Assembly: GCA_910577685.1 (NCBI GenBank)
Contig: CAJTOH010000083.1
Coordinates: 1-5,988, forward strand
DNA: 5,988 nucleotides
From: an uncultured Dorea sp.
GTDB lineage: Bacteria; Bacillota; Clostridia; Lachnospirales; Lachnospiraceae
Direction: 5' to 3'
The notes under the pieces: model-generated
Databases searched by the model: none
What the model was told of the DNA's origin: nothing
What the model saw: only the letters and a program-made list of their open reading frames with translations
Part shown: positions 5,158 to 5,988 of the stretch, piece after piece
How positions within the stretch are numbered: position 1 is the first letter of the stretch
Layout: every line of letters begins with the position of its first letter
Translations under genes and position numbers: made by a program

Positions 5158-5853
5158 ATGAAGAGAGTATTGTTAAAATTAAGTGGGGAAGCTCTCGCAG
5201 GCGATAAGAAGACCGGATTTGACGAGGCGACCTGTGTGGGGGTTGCCGGACAGGTGAAGAAACTGGTGGACGAGGGGATTCAGGTAGCGATTGTGACCGG
5301 AGGCGGCAATTTCTGGCGCGGCAGGACCAGCGAGACGATTGACCGCGTGAAGGCTGACCAGATCGGGATGCTTGCCACCGTGATGAATTGTATCTATGTG
5401 TCGGATATCTTCCGCTATGCCGGGATGAAGACGGAAGTGTTTACGCCTTTTGTCTGCGGCGCTTTTACGACGCTGTTTTCCAAGGACAGGGCGGTGCAGG
5501 CCCTTGAGGAGGGGAAGGTAGTGTTCTTTGCAGGCGGTACGGGGCATCCTTATTTTTCTACGGATACGGGGGCCGTGCTTCGGGCGATTGAGATTGAGGC
5601 GGACGCGATGCTGCTGGCGAAGGCGATCGACGGGATCTATGACAGCGACCCGAAGGTGAATCCGGATGCGAAGAAGTACGACGAGATTTCTATTCAGGAG
5701 ATAATCGACCGGAAATTGATGGCTGTGGATCTGACAGCCTCGATCATGTGTCTGGAGAATAAGATGCCGATGCTGGTATTCGGTCTGAATGAGGAGAACA
5801 GTATTGTAGAAACCATGACGGGTACGTTTACGGGAACTAAGGTGATGGTTTAG
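5158..5853 (+). CDS. pyrH: UMP kinase
   Basis: This enzyme phosphorylates UMP to UDP with ATP in pyrimidine nucleotide synthesis and acts in the cytoplasm as a hexamer of the amino-acid-kinase fold. The 231-residue length is normal. Seen in order are KLSGEAL (7-13), the glycine-rich VTGGGNFWRG (46-55), the UMP-site ADQIGMLAT (66-74), GGTGHPYFSTDTGAVLRAIE (126-145), the nucleotide-site AKAIDGIYDSDP (154-165) and DLTASIMC (191-198). ATG 5158 is chosen because MKRVLLKLSGEAL is the usual bacterial N-terminus and AAGGAG lies at 5143-5148, 9 nt upstream. In-frame ATG 5116 and TTG 5071 would add 14 or 29 residues with no family match. In most bacteria frr follows pyrH, but it is not seen in the remaining 135 bp. 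The gene looks intact and functional. Confidence 0.97.
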   Translation: MKRVLLKLSGEALAGDKKTGFDEATCVGVAGQVKKLVDEGIQVAIVTGGGNFWRGRTSETIDRVKADQIGMLATVMNCIYVSDIFRYAGMKTEVFTPFVCGAFTTLFSKDRAVQALEEGKVVFFAGGTGHPYFSTDTGAVLRAIEIEADAMLLAKAIDGIYDSDPKVNPDAKKYDEISIQEIIDRKLMAVDLTASIMCLENKMPMLVFGLNEENSIVETMTGTFTGTKVMV

Positions 5854-5922
5854 CAGCAGAAGCGCCTTTGGGGATAGATTTACGGAACGATAGTATGAGA
5901 ATAGAGCCGTGGGGGCAGAATT

Positions 5923-5961
5923 AAGGAGGAATCAAGTTTGAAACAAATAAGTAGTGGGTAG
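5923..5961 (+). other. Strong Shine-Dalgarno with 7-codon reading frame
   Basis: AAGGAGG (5923-5929) is followed after 8 nt by TTG (5938), which opens a frame reading MKQISSG and stopping at TAG 5959-5961. The Shine-Dalgarno is perfect, yet no longer ORF begins in the window. It may be a leader peptide, a decayed gene start, or a chance purine run. The rest of 5854-5988 shows no other feature. Confidence 0.25.
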
Positions 5962-5988
5962 AGAGAAAGTAAAGGGCATAACGACAAA

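Noticed and set aside
5179..5547. 122-residue - strand ORF
   Set aside because: Antisense shadow of pyrH, whose motifs are unmistakable.

Overview
The window looks like a chromosomal segment of a Clostridia species, most likely Lachnospiraceae. The grounds are a pair of small proteins of a type I associate with that family (DUF6033), a Firmicutes-style PyrH, strong AAGGAG/GAGG-type ribosome binding sites, and medium G+C genes separated by very AT-rich spacers. The assignment is inference from the sequence; no database was searched.

Region 1 (1-1900) holds two tandem paralogous genes of unknown function on the + strand (188-919 and 1009-1737). About half of their residues are identical. Each is followed by a related short structured 3' element (921-974 and 1748-1797), so the duplication unit seems to have included 3' flanking DNA. 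A strong GC-rich hairpin with a T run (1849-1894) ends the cluster.

Region 2 (1940-3180) is an AT-rich accessory strip of gene debris and small elements. It contains a decayed, internally deleted DDE transposase. Next is a compact 285-bp unit bounded by 35/36-bp inverted repeats, carrying its own promoter and a 46-residue ORF that is too short for many gene finders. After that come the C-terminal scrap of an XRE-type regulator on the - strand and several hairpins, including a perfect 23-bp inverted repeat.

Region 3 (3187-4850) is a complete sodium/proline symporter gene (putP) on the - strand. Its promoter is a perfect consensus (TTGACA, 17 bp, TATAAT). Three regularly spaced ATAAC-N5-GTTAT dyads lie over and just downstream of it, which suggests tight repression by a dimeric regulator not encoded here.

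Region 4 (5030-5988) is pyrH (UMP kinase) on the + strand, divergent from putP, with an extended -10 promoter and a hairpin-containing leader. The window ends shortly after pyrH. The frr gene that usually follows is not visible, but a strong Shine-Dalgarno followed by a 7-codon reading frame is.

putP and pyrH are intact housekeeping or nutrient-uptake genes that share only a divergent spacer. Nothing links them functionally to the paralogous pair. No complete new multi-gene system is evident. The most unusual items are the inverted-repeat-bounded mini-element with its small ORF, the conserved 3' elements of the paralogous pair, and the putP operator array.
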